Source of the DNA: a virus
Length of the DNA stretch: 23,437 nt
Direction: 5' to 3' (one strand)
Virus record (IMG/VR): IMGVR_UViG_3300032092_000266
Location: 1-23,437 of that record
Positions 1 to 6,173 of this stretch are shown here, in pieces. Below the pieces are notes generated by a model. The model was not told the origin of the DNA. It worked only from the letters and a program-made list of their open reading frames with translations, and made no database searches. The position numbers were made by a program, and so were the translations under genes. How positions within the stretch are numbered: the stretch's first letter is position 1; each line of letters starts with the position of its first letter.

Positions 1-45
1 CCGGTCCTTCGTGCCTCTCCGACCTTGTCCGCTCCTCCTCGTCAT
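1..45 (-). CDS. 5' end of an unidentified gene (possible packaging gene)
   Basis: An open reading frame starts at an ATG whose last two bases overlap the stop of the HNH gene (ATGA overlap) and runs off the left edge. Only 15 codons are visible (MTRRSGQGRRGTKDR), very rich in Arg and Gly. In many phages an HNH gene next to tail/head operons is followed by the small terminase subunit, and a basic N-terminus would fit, but nothing in 15 residues identifies the family. The role is inferred from position only. Confidence 0.45.
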   Translation of the reverse strand, partial: MTRRSGQGRRGTKDR

Positions 46-479
46 GCTCCTCCTTGCTGCTCCATGCTCCTCTTCCTCTGCACCATCTGTGCCAGCCATG
101 TCACAACATCAGCCTTGTCCTTCGGTAGTATCTTGGCATCGGCATCCATGTAGATAGGTACAGGTGCAACAGATGTCTTCTCTAAGATAGACTTCGTATC
201 ATGACAAGACTTACATAGTGCTAATAGGTTGCCTAAGTTATACATAGAACCACCACGCGTGATAGGTATCATGTGGTCAACACATCCCTTCCTATCACCT
301 GGTGTTATGTCAACCATCTCACCAAGCACTAAGCACACCTCACACAAAGGATTGGCACGCCTATAATTCACGCTAACCTTCTGCCATGCACTGTTATAAT
401 TACCTTGCTCACCAGATGGCTTGCGCTGCATCTTAGCCTTATTAATACTTGACTGTATGTACTTAGGTATGTATGGCAT
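42..479 (-). CDS. HNH endonuclease
   Basis: 145-aa HNH-family nuclease. The zinc ligands are visible as C46-x2-C49 and C89-x2-C92, and the beta-beta-alpha-metal core as D68-H69 (VDHMIPITRGG), N84 (NLGNLLAL) and H93 after the second CxxC. This is the standard compact phage HNH of about 100-150 aa. In tailed phages such proteins are commonly encoded beside terminase and are needed for DNA packaging/cleavage in some of them; here it lies at the start of what is probably the packaging operon. It begins at an ATG that overlaps the stop of the glycosyltransferase gene by one base (TAATG) and ends in an ATGA overlap with the next gene, so translational coupling is likely. A free-standing homing-type HNH is the alternative, but the tight overlaps argue for an operon member. 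Confidence 0.9.
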   Translation of the reverse strand: MPYIPKYIQSSINKAKMQRKPSGEQGNYNSAWQKVSVNYRRANPLCEVCLVLGEMVDITPGDRKGCVDHMIPITRGGSMYNLGNLLALCKSCHDTKSILEKTSVAPVPIYMDADAKILPKDKADVVTWLAQMVQRKRSMEQQGGA

Positions 480-1465
480 TATAATCCTTTAAGTATCTTA
501 TATCTTGTTTGATTCAATAGTTCTATGTGTAGCACTTCATTAAGATACTTCCTTCCTTCCTTAACGAGAGATACTTTGTTAATGTTGCCAGCTATAATAG
601 CTAAGACAAGATCATAGAACTCGTTAGGTGTATTATAACTCATTACTCCAGGTATATTAAACTCCTTAAAATAAACATCTGCTAAGACTGGCATACCATT
701 GGCTAAACATTCGATAGCAAAGATATTAGATTTACCTTCATTAAACTCATTGCGCACTAATGGATAAAAGCCATAATCACCTTCTATCCTTTGCATGAAT
801 GTGAAATAGATAAACATACTATTCCATTCCACAAAGTTAGCCTTCTTGCTAAAGTCATACATCATAAACTTAGGCATACCAAAGAATGTAAATTCTGTGT
901 CTAATTCCATCGCCTTGTTCAGTTGCTCTTTAATAGTATGTAGGTCTGCAAAGTGTGTGCTGCCACCTCTCCAAACAAACCTTGGAGGATTGTGCTGCTC
1001 ATCTACCTTTATCATAGGTAGGTCAGTAGGTGACCATCCATTAGGTATAACAAACATAGGCTTATCATGGCTCAAAGGTTTATATAGGTCATATAGCTTT
1101 TGAGTAGATACTATGATGACATCGGCAAATAAGAATGTATCTTGTATTTGCTTTTGTACTTGTGGATTGCTAAAATAAGTTGATGCAGGATTATCTTCCG
1201 GAACATTCAATAAATGATCGTCAAAGTCGATTATAACAGCTTTCCCCATTCGCTTTGCATCAGCCATTATTCCAAGGGAGGCAGTGGAGTTAGGACGCTG
1301 AATAATTACTATGTCTGTATTATAAATATCATGCCAGACTGCTTTTTCCTGTTGGCAAATAATTAACTCAAATTTCTTTTGCAGAGCTAATCTCGAAAAG
1401 GGCCCAATAGTGCGGTAATAGTCAGTCGCTTGACTTTTAGAAGATGTAAATATAGTAGCCTTCAT
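479..1465 (-). CDS. GT-B-fold glycosyltransferase (GT4-like)
   Basis: 328-aa protein resembling group-1 (GT4-type) glycosyltransferases with two Rossmann-like halves. Visible elements are a nucleotide-binding-style segment IIDFDDH near residues 78-84, the interdomain region FVWRGGSTHFADL near 163-175, and a C-terminal EGKSNIFAIECLANGMPV block near 243-260 that matches the donor-binding E-x7-E-type region of the family. Donor and acceptor cannot be read from sequence; phage enzymes of this kind modify phage DNA bases, virion proteins or host surface glycans. The start overlaps the upstream 54-aa gene by ATGA and the stop overlaps the HNH gene, so it is an integral part of this leftward operon. 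A glycosyltransferase between a putative regulator and a packaging-type nuclease is unusual. Confidence 0.8.
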   Translation of the reverse strand: MKATIFTSSKSQATDYYRTIGPFSRLALQKKFELIICQQEKAVWHDIYNTDIVIIQRPNSTASLGIMADAKRMGKAVIIDFDDHLLNVPEDNPASTYFSNPQVQKQIQDTFLFADVIIVSTQKLYDLYKPLSHDKPMFVIPNGWSPTDLPMIKVDEQHNPPRFVWRGGSTHFADLHTIKEQLNKAMELDTEFTFFGMPKFMMYDFSKKANFVEWNSMFIYFTFMQRIEGDYGFYPLVRNEFNEGKSNIFAIECLANGMPVLADVYFKEFNIPGVMSYNTPNEFYDLVLAIIAGNINKVSLVKEGRKYLNEVLHIELLNQTRYKILKGL

Positions 1466-1626
1466 TTATTGTTTTTTTGCCAGTCAGCACATAAATAATT
1501 AATAATCTCAACCAATGGCATCTTCTTTCCAGTCTTTGCCGATAGTTTAATTTGTGTAATAATAAGGTTACGATGTGTAATCTCATCCAATAACACGCTT
1601 TTCTTTTTTTTCGTTAATACATCCAT
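1462..1626 (-). CDS. Small ribbon-helix-helix-like protein, 54 aa
   Basis: A 54-codon frame starts at ATG 1626 and ends with a TGA inside the ATG of the glycosyltransferase (ATGA). The protein is MDVLTKKKKSVLLDEITHRN followed by a segment predicted as helix, a TGKK turn at residues 32-35 and a second helix (PLVEIINYLCADW). A basic N-terminus, a short strand VLLDE, helix, TGK turn and second helix is the pattern of CopG/Arc-type ribbon-helix-helix DNA-binding proteins, though I cannot confirm homology. It is the first gene behind the leftward promoter and the only gene between that promoter and the operon, so a role as autoregulator acting on the palindrome at 1667-1678 is plausible. The stop/start coupling and absence of other signal in this 220-base gap make it a real gene. 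Confidence 0.7.
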   Translation of the reverse strand: MDVLTKKKKSVLLDEITHRNLIITQIKLSAKTGKKMPLVEIINYLCADWQKNNK

Positions 1627-1644
1627 TTTTTTATATTATTTATG

Positions 1645-1676
1645 CAAAGTTATACAATTTTATATATATTTGCAAA
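1645..1676 (-). promoter_or_regulatory. Leftward Bacteroidota-type promoter
   Basis: Read on the minus strand, a -7 box TAACTTTG (1652 to 1645; consensus TAnnTTTG) lies 20 bp downstream of a -33 TTTG (1676 to 1673). This matches the Bacteroidota primary sigma-factor consensus and spacing. The predicted transcription start is near 1640, about 14 bases before the 54-aa gene. Confidence 0.7.
1665..1672 (+). promoter_or_regulatory. Rightward early promoter (-7 box)
   Basis: TATATTTG matches the TAnnTTTG -7 consensus and lies 17 bases before the ssb start, giving a leader of about 12 bases. No good -33 TTTG is visible around 1641-1645, which may mean dependence on an activator or a weak basal promoter. 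It overlaps the leftward promoter. Confidence 0.6.
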
Positions 1677-1678
1677 TA
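1667..1678. promoter_or_regulatory. 12-bp palindrome in the divergent promoter, candidate operator
   Basis: TATTTGCAAATA is a perfect palindrome. Its left half is part of the rightward -7 box (1665-1672) and its right half contains the leftward -33 box (1673-1676), so one bound dimer could block both promoters. The 54-aa ribbon-helix-helix-like protein next door is a candidate ligand; this is inference. Confidence 0.5.
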
Positions 1679-1688
1679 AAAAATAATT

Positions 1689-2072
1689 ATGATAAAGTTA
1701 ATCGTTTCTGGACGCGTTGGACAAGACGCAGAATTAAAGACAGTAGGAGATACAACTGTATGTTCTTTTAGTATTGCCCACACCGAAAAGGTCTATGGAC
1801 AAACACCTGGAGAAAAAACTATTTGGGTAGGTTGTTCTGTATGGGGAGAAAGAGCCGTTAAACTTTCGCCATTTATCACAAAAGGCACTTACATTGTCGC
1901 AGAAGGATCAGGCACTGTAAATTCTTACATGAAAAACGGAGAGCCTGTAGGAATGATAAATTGCAGAATCACATCTTTAGAATTTGGAGGTAAGCCATCC
2001 GCAGAACAAACTCCGCACACCGCTACACCGCCAGTAGGCAAATTAGACCTTGGCGATGATATGCCATTTTAA
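1689..2072 (+). CDS. ssb: Single-stranded DNA-binding protein
   Basis: 127-aa SSB. The N-terminal OB fold starts MIKLIVSGRVGQDAELK and includes the FSIAHTEKVYG and TIWVGCSVWGERA strands typical of the bacterial/phage SSB family; a short Pro/Thr-rich linker follows, and the acidic C-terminal tip DLGDDMPF is the partner-recruiting tail that docks replication and repair proteins. It coats single-stranded DNA during phage replication and recombination. Length is short compared with host SSB (about 150-180 aa), as usual for phage. It is the first gene of the rightward arm, 17 bases behind its -7 box. Confidence 0.95.
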   Translation: MIKLIVSGRVGQDAELKTVGDTTVCSFSIAHTEKVYGQTPGEKTIWVGCSVWGERAVKLSPFITKGTYIVAEGSGTVNSYMKNGEPVGMINCRITSLEFGGKPSAEQTPHTATPPVGKLDLGDDMPF

Positions 2073-2095
2073 TAAACATTTATAAACCAATTAGT

Positions 2096-2896
2096 ATGAA
2101 AAACAATCAATTTGAATGGGAAGTTTACTCTCCCATCACTCGCAGACGCAACATCTTTAAACTTATCCTCCTTGGCATTATGCTATGCCTTTCCATGTAT
2201 ATTAGCAGTTTTGCAGGTGGTAGTTACAAAGCACAGAACTCTGCGCCTAATCCGGCAAAGGAATATCCGCAGGAAAATACTTCTATCATTGATGTTAAGA
2301 ATCTTCCTGGCAATACCATCAAGAACATGGAGAAAGATGAGCTGTACGACTACATGGATGCAGTAGGATTTCAAAGATTAAAGGGAAAGTCATTAGTAGA
2401 TTTAAGACGCATTTATTTAGGCTTTATGTACGATGATTTCTTTTATTCTATGCATAAAAAGACTAATCTGCCTATATCTGTTATCTATGCCTTCTTTATC
2501 ATTGAGGCAACAAGTAATGGATTAGAAAGTAAGTTGATGTTAAAGGCACTTAATCCGGGAGGAATAAAGTACACAGGCAAAGGAAGTAAAATGAAAGCAA
2601 TGGATGATTGCTATAAGGGAGGAAAGAAAATACCATGTGACTTTCAAGCGTACAATGATTACCAGTCTATGATAGATGGATGGGCAAGCGTTATGAATCT
2701 TCCAAGGTATAAAGGTTGCAAGAAGTATATTTATAGCAAATACAACAGAGGCATGAAGCCAAAGCAAATAGTAGATAGTATTTGCAAATGCTTTTATAAG
2801 TCTGGCTACCATACAAGTAATTTATGGAAAGTCCGATCTAATTTATCAACTCAATACTGGACAGTAAAGACATCTTTTCCTAACTTAGAATATTAA
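2096..2896 (+). CDS. Membrane-anchored glucosaminidase-domain peptidoglycan hydrolase
   Basis: 266-aa protein with a basic N-terminus (RRRN at 17-20) and a hydrophobic segment at about 20-41, giving a signal-anchor or signal peptide. A linker follows, then from about residue 105 a domain like the glucosaminidase/FlgJ family: LPISVIYAFFIIEATS places the catalytic-type Glu at E137, followed by NPGGIKYTGKG (the family's NxxGIK element) and FQAYNDYQSMIDGWASVM (the FRxY-x-S-x2-S-x2-D-type block). It should cut the glycan strand of peptidoglycan in the periplasm. It sits in the early arm, 23 bases after ssb, far from the holin and amidase of the late arm, so it may serve superinfection, secretion or a delayed role in lysis rather than being the main endolysin. 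Its N-terminus resembles that of the membrane protein starting at 11592. Confidence 0.75.
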   Translation: MKNNQFEWEVYSPITRRRNIFKLILLGIMLCLSMYISSFAGGSYKAQNSAPNPAKEYPQENTSIIDVKNLPGNTIKNMEKDELYDYMDAVGFQRLKGKSLVDLRRIYLGFMYDDFFYSMHKKTNLPISVIYAFFIIEATSNGLESKLMLKALNPGGIKYTGKGSKMKAMDDCYKGGKKIPCDFQAYNDYQSMIDGWASVMNLPRYKGCKKYIYSKYNRGMKPKQIVDSICKCFYKSGYHTSNLWKVRSNLSTQYWTVKTSFPNLEY

Positions 2897-2898
2897 AA

Positions 2899-3468
2899 AT
2901 GATAGACGATAAATTCTTCTTCGACAAATCCGTTGAACTTGGCTTTACCACTACCAACTACCAAAGCCTTGTTAACCTCCACGCTAACGGTGTGCAATGC
3001 CTTAAAACAATGGGCTGCAAAAGTGTATTTGAGTTTGGCTCTGGACTTGGCTTTTTCTTGTCTGCTTGTATCAATAATAACCTTTATGACTATATGGGTT
3101 ATGACATTAATATTTATGAAAGAGAATTTGCTATTAGCAAAGGAGTTAATCCGGACAGGTATTTATTACCAAAAGGTAAGTTTAAGATAAAAGGCAAATA
3201 TGATGCTATCTATTCCACAGAAGTATTTGAGCATATATTTGACGAGGATTTAATACTAATCCTTCCGGAACTAAGTAAAGCGTGCACAAAATATTTTTAC
3301 TTTACCTCAACTCCAAATCGAACTACACCAGAGTGGGATGCCAAATGGGGGCACATTAATCTTAAAAGCAAAGAGGAATGGATATCAATGTTCGAGCAAT
3401 ATAATTTTAAATTTCATTGCGATGAAAAAACCGTTACATCATGGGGAATGATATTCAAAAAAGTATAA
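2899..3468 (+). CDS. Class I SAM-dependent methyltransferase
   Basis: 189-aa Rossmann-fold methyltransferase. Motif I is seen as VFEFGSGLGFFLSAC (about 43-57), an acidic residue after strand 2 as GYDINIYE, and a motif IV/post-I-type segment YDAIYSTEVFEHIFDEDL followed by YFYFTSTPNR. This arrangement is that of the Methyltransf_23/11-type small-molecule, glycan or protein methyltransferases rather than of DNA methylases: there is no DPPY or PCQ motif. The substrate is unknown. It starts 2 bases after the glucosaminidase stop. Given the glycosyltransferase on the other side of the promoter, modification of a sugar or surface component is one guess. Confidence 0.75.
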   Translation: MIDDKFFFDKSVELGFTTTNYQSLVNLHANGVQCLKTMGCKSVFEFGSGLGFFLSACINNNLYDYMGYDINIYEREFAISKGVNPDRYLLPKGKFKIKGKYDAIYSTEVFEHIFDEDLILILPELSKACTKYFYFTSTPNRTTPEWDAKWGHINLKSKEEWISMFEQYNFKFHCDEKTVTSWGMIFKKV

Positions 3469-3490
3469 ATGAAAAGAATTAAAAAAGTAT

Positions 3491-3498
3491 TATCTTTG
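3491..3498 (+). promoter_or_regulatory. Promoter -7 box for the small RNA
   Basis: TATCTTTG fits the Bacteroidota -7 consensus TAnnTTTG. A start site 4-6 bases downstream falls at about 3502-3504, exactly the foot of the first RNA hairpin. No clear -33 TTTG is present about 20 bp upstream. Confidence 0.55.
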
Positions 3499-3502
3499 TA
3501 AT

Positions 3503-3600
3503 GTTCTTTAGATGGTGTGCAAGTCACCTAAAGAATTTTGAACAAAATAAACTTTGTTCACATGAGCCCAGTAGTCTTGCACCTATTGGGCTCTTTTTAT
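3503..3600 (+). ncRNA. Structured small RNA or leader: three hairpins with complementary loops
   Basis: A 98-base non-coding unit with three hairpins. H1: TTCTTTA 3504-3510 pairs with TAAAGAA 3529-3535, then after a GAT bulge GGTG 3514-3517 pairs with CACC 3525-3528, loop TGCAAGT. H2: TGAACAAA 3539-3546 pairs with TTTGTTCA 3553-3560, loop ATAAAC. H3: GAGCCCAGTAG 3564-3574 pairs with CTATTGGGCTC 3583-3593 (one G-U pair), loop TCTTGCAC, followed by a T run (terminator). Loop 1 TGCAAG (3518-3523) is the exact reverse complement of loop 3 CTTGCA (3576-3581), extendable to 7 bp with G3517-C3582, so a kissing-loop interaction is likely. With the promoter box just upstream this forms a self-contained transcription unit. 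It may be a free phage sRNA or a cis-acting leader of the methyltransferase gene at 3615. I do not recognise a named RNA family. Confidence 0.7.
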
Positions 3601-3603
3601 TTT
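3564..3603 (+). terminator. Rho-independent terminator ending the small RNA
   Basis: An 11-bp stem (GAGCCCAGTAG with CTATTGGGCTC, one wobble) with an 8-base loop is followed by TTTTTATTTT. The methyltransferase start codon lies 12 bases beyond it, with no promoter between. Confidence 0.8.
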
Positions 3604-3614
3604 AAAAAATTACT

Positions 3615-4766
3615 ATGAAAATATTACAGGAACTTGAAAGCCTTATTCCTCCATTATCAAACGAGGAATTTAAGCAGCTGGAACGAAACATTCTTGAAGA
3701 AGGGATTCGCGAACCATTAATTACATGGAATGGCATTTTGATTGATGGGCACAATCGATACAGGATTGCGCAGGAACATGACATGAATTACGAAACACTT
3801 GAAAAGGAGTTTGATAATATTAATGATGTAAAAATATGGATGGTAAATAATCAACTTGGAAGGAGAAACTTACCTGAGTTTGTAAGAGGTGAATTGCTAT
3901 CTTACATAAGAGATTTATTAAAATCCATTGGAAAAGAAAAATTAATAGAGGTTGGTAAAACATACGGAGAAGGTCATAAAAAAGAAGAGGGTTTATCAAT
4001 AGTTGATAAAGGCTCTCATAATACACAAAAAGAAATTGCCGAAAAACTTGGATGGAGTACTGGTAAGGTTGCAATGTTTGATATTGTAAGAACAAAAGCA
4101 CCAGAAGAAGTAAAGGAAAAATTAAGAACAGGGGAAGTAAGTATTAATCAGGCATACAAGGAAATTAAGAAGGAGGAAAAGAAAATTGAAAGAGTTGAAT
4201 TGATTCAAAAGCAAATTGAAGATATTGAAGAAGGTTTATTACCTGATTTAGTTGGATTATTTGACGTTGTTTCGATTGACCCTCCATGGCCATACGAAGC
4301 AGAAAGTAAAAATATAACCTCTTTTGATTCTGTTGGTAGAAGAGTTGCGAATCCATACCCTGAAATGAGTATAGAACAAATAAAGAATATTAAATTGCCT
4401 TTAATGGATAATGCTGTTGTTTTACTTTGGACTACTCATAAATTTCTGCCTGATGCTTTTGAAATATTAAAGGAATGGAAAACAGATTATAAAGCTACAT
4501 TGGTTTGGAATAAAGAAAAAATAGGCATGGGTGTATGGTTTAGAATGCAATGTGAGTTTTGTTTAGTAGGAATAAAAGGAAAACCATACTGGGATAATAC
4601 TACATACAGGGATATAATTACTGAATCAAGAAGAGAGCATTCAAGAAAGCCCGATTGTTTTTTTGAAATGATTGAAAAAATTACAATGGGAAATAGGTTG
4701 GAATATTTTAGTAGAGAAAAAAGAGAAGGCTGGAAAGTATTTGGTAACGATATAAATAAATTTTAA
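3615..4766 (+). CDS. ParB-like domain fused to MT-A70 adenine methyltransferase
   Basis: 383-aa fusion. Residues about 1-95 form a ParB/sulfiredoxin-type domain with the box GILIDGHNRYRIA (I43-D44-G45-H46), then KIWMVNNQLGRRNLPEF. Residues about 136-160 contain a helix-turn-helix (TQKEIAEKLGWSTGKVAMFD). A charged coiled segment (about 180-210) leads to an MT-A70 domain whose catalytic DPPWPY is at 222-227, followed by VVLLWTTHKFLPDAF and the C-terminal EHSRKPDCFFEMIE block common to this family. It should methylate adenine at N6 in DNA; the N-terminal half may recognise a site or use a nucleotide. Such ParB-MT-A70 proteins occur in phages and integrative elements, where antirestriction is a usual suggestion. 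It is preceded by the structured RNA and terminator, and its stop overlaps the nuclease gene by one base (TAATG). Composition is visibly more AT-rich than the flanking genes. Confidence 0.88.
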   Translation: MKILQELESLIPPLSNEEFKQLERNILEEGIREPLITWNGILIDGHNRYRIAQEHDMNYETLEKEFDNINDVKIWMVNNQLGRRNLPEFVRGELLSYIRDLLKSIGKEKLIEVGKTYGEGHKKEEGLSIVDKGSHNTQKEIAEKLGWSTGKVAMFDIVRTKAPEEVKEKLRTGEVSINQAYKEIKKEEKKIERVELIQKQIEDIEEGLLPDLVGLFDVVSIDPPWPYEAESKNITSFDSVGRRVANPYPEMSIEQIKNIKLPLMDNAVVLLWTTHKFLPDAFEILKEWKTDYKATLVWNKEKIGMGVWFRMQCEFCLVGIKGKPYWDNTTYRDIITESRREHSRKPDCFFEMIEKITMGNRLEYFSREKREGWKVFGNDINKF

Positions 4767-5266
4767 TGAATAATTGGAATAACAAAATACAGGTAAAAAA
4801 AGGTAATTTAGGAGAAAAGATTGTTTTAGGTATTTTAGAGCAAAAAGGATATATTGTTTATCAATCTATAACAGACAAGGCTCATGCTTTTGATTTTTTA
4901 GCTATAAAAGATAAAAAGATTTTTAAAATAGCTGAAATAAAATCTAAAGCAAGATTAAATAAATACAATGCTACAGGAATAAATATAAAAAATTATGAAG
5001 AATATTTGCATATCTATGAAACTCAAAAAATAGACACGATTTTATTTTTTGTAGACGAACATCCAAAAGAAAAAAGAATTTATTGTCAGCAATTATCTGA
5101 ATTAATTAAGGATAAAACCATTGATAAAATAAAATATCCTAACACTAAAATTGTAAATGGTATAATATTGTTTTCATTAAATGATATGATTCACGTTAAA
5201 CATTTATCCGATAGTGAAATAAACGAATTAATAGCTTTTTCATCAAGAAAATATAATTATGAATAA
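4766..5266 (+). CDS. PD-(D/E)XK-type nuclease-like protein
   Basis: 166-aa protein with the residue pattern of the PD-(D/E)XK fold: GNLGEKIVLGILEQKGY supplies the first-helix Glu (about residue 17), HAFDFLAI the central Asp, and KIAEIKSKAR the E-x-K pair, all within the first 65 residues, as in Hjc/RecB-like and restriction nucleases. The remainder (YEEYLHIYETQKIDTILFFVD) is of the alpha/beta kind that completes the fold. No specific family is recognised. Its start overlaps the ParB/MT-A70 stop by one base, so the two are co-translated: a methyltransferase-nuclease pair reminiscent of restriction-modification, though a repair or resolvase role is equally possible. Base composition is very AT-rich compared with genes from 5300 onward. 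Confidence 0.65.
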   Translation: MNNWNNKIQVKKGNLGEKIVLGILEQKGYIVYQSITDKAHAFDFLAIKDKKIFKIAEIKSKARLNKYNATGINIKNYEEYLHIYETQKIDTILFFVDEHPKEKRIYCQQLSELIKDKTIDKIKYPNTKIVNGIILFSLNDMIHVKHLSDSEINELIAFSSRKYNYE

Positions 5267-6173
5267 GGTAAACAACAAAATAAAGGAAAACTTTACAACA
5301 ATTCCTAATAGTGTTATAAGGAATAAGGCACTATCCGACCGCGCTCGATTCCTCTTTTGCTACATGGCATCCATGCCCAATGATTGGCAGTTTTACCAAT
5401 CTGCAATGGCAAAGGAATTGGGGTACACAAAGGATACACTTAGAAAGTATATGGAAGAGTTATTATCAACTGGATACTTAATAAGGGAACAAAGAAGGGA
5501 AAAAGGTAAGTTTGATTCCTACGATTATACCATCAATTTTTCACCGTGTATGGAAAATACCGACACGGTAAAAAACCACAGTGGAAAAAATCCGACACGG
5601 GAAAAGTCGACAATAACAAATAAAGACTTTGAACAAAGAAAGAATAATACAAATATAGACCTACAAAAAGAATGTGAAAATTCTTTCACGCCTGCTCAAC
5701 CAAAAATTAATAATCCTTTCTCTCGCCAGGCTTACCATGATTCTCTGAACACTGACTCTGACCCAAAAGAAAATTTTGCGAAAAAAGAAAAGGTAGCCGA
5801 CCGCGAACCCTCCGAGACCTACCTCTGCTTTTCCGCCTTCGCCTCCACCTATGAACGTCTTGCAGGTGTTACCTATCCAAGTGATAAAGGCAATTTTATT
5901 ATGACAGCTAAAGATGGTGCAAACTGTAAAAAGTTAGTAACATGGCTAAAAAAGGTAAGTGCCAGTGAGCAGGCACCAGACGAAATGGTTAAAATGTTTA
6001 CAACTGCAGCATGGCAAATATCCGATAAGTGGCTAAAGGCTAACTTTACTATTAGCAATATCTACTCCCAGGCAAATAATATTTATACTAAATTTATGTA
6101 TTCCAACCCTGCCGCACAGGAGAAGCGGAGGCAGGAGGAGATTGAAAGGCTCGTAAATGAATTTCAACCATGA
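5259..6173 (+). CDS. Phage replication initiator-like protein (winged HTH N-terminus)
   Basis: 304-aa protein. The N-terminal 90 residues (FTTIPNSVIRNKALSDRARF, then a QSAMAKELGYTKDTLRKYMEELLSTGYLIREQR helix-turn-helix and wing) match the winged-helix domain of phage and plasmid replication proteins. A low-complexity, polar linker (about 95-180) follows, then a helical C-terminal domain (YLCFSAFASTYERLAG to the end) that may recruit a helicase or loader, as in lambda O/DnaD-type proteins. It presumably binds the phage origin and starts replication. Iteron-like repeats lie inside the linker-coding region (5543-5605). It overlaps the nuclease gene by 8 bases and the next methyltransferase gene by ATGA. 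An alternative reading as a transcription regulator is less likely given the two-domain layout and the context. Confidence 0.75.
   Translation: MNKVNNKIKENFTTIPNSVIRNKALSDRARFLFCYMASMPNDWQFYQSAMAKELGYTKDTLRKYMEELLSTGYLIREQRREKGKFDSYDYTINFSPCMENTDTVKNHSGKNPTREKSTITNKDFEQRKNNTNIDLQKECENSFTPAQPKINNPFSRQAYHDSLNTDSDPKENFAKKEKVADREPSETYLCFSAFASTYERLAGVTYPSDKGNFIMTAKDGANCKKLVTWLKKVSASEQAPDEMVKMFTTAAWQISDKWLKANFTISNIYSQANNIYTKFMYSNPAAQEKRRQEEIERLVNEFQP
5543..5605. repeat. Iteron-like repeats inside the initiator gene, candidate origin
   Basis: Three related sites are present: ACCGTGT (5543-5549, inverted), ACACGGT (5563-5569) and ACACGGG (5595-5601). The last two sit in a longer imperfect direct repeat, TGGAAAATACCGACACGG (5551-5568) and TGGAAAAAATCCGACACGG (5582-5600), each followed by AAAA within two bases. 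The CGACACGG cores are 32 bases apart, so they fall in different reading frames and are not explained by protein repeats. An A-rich, unwinding-prone stretch follows (about 5601-5670). Lambdoid origins have this position and layout inside gene O. Confidence 0.55.
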
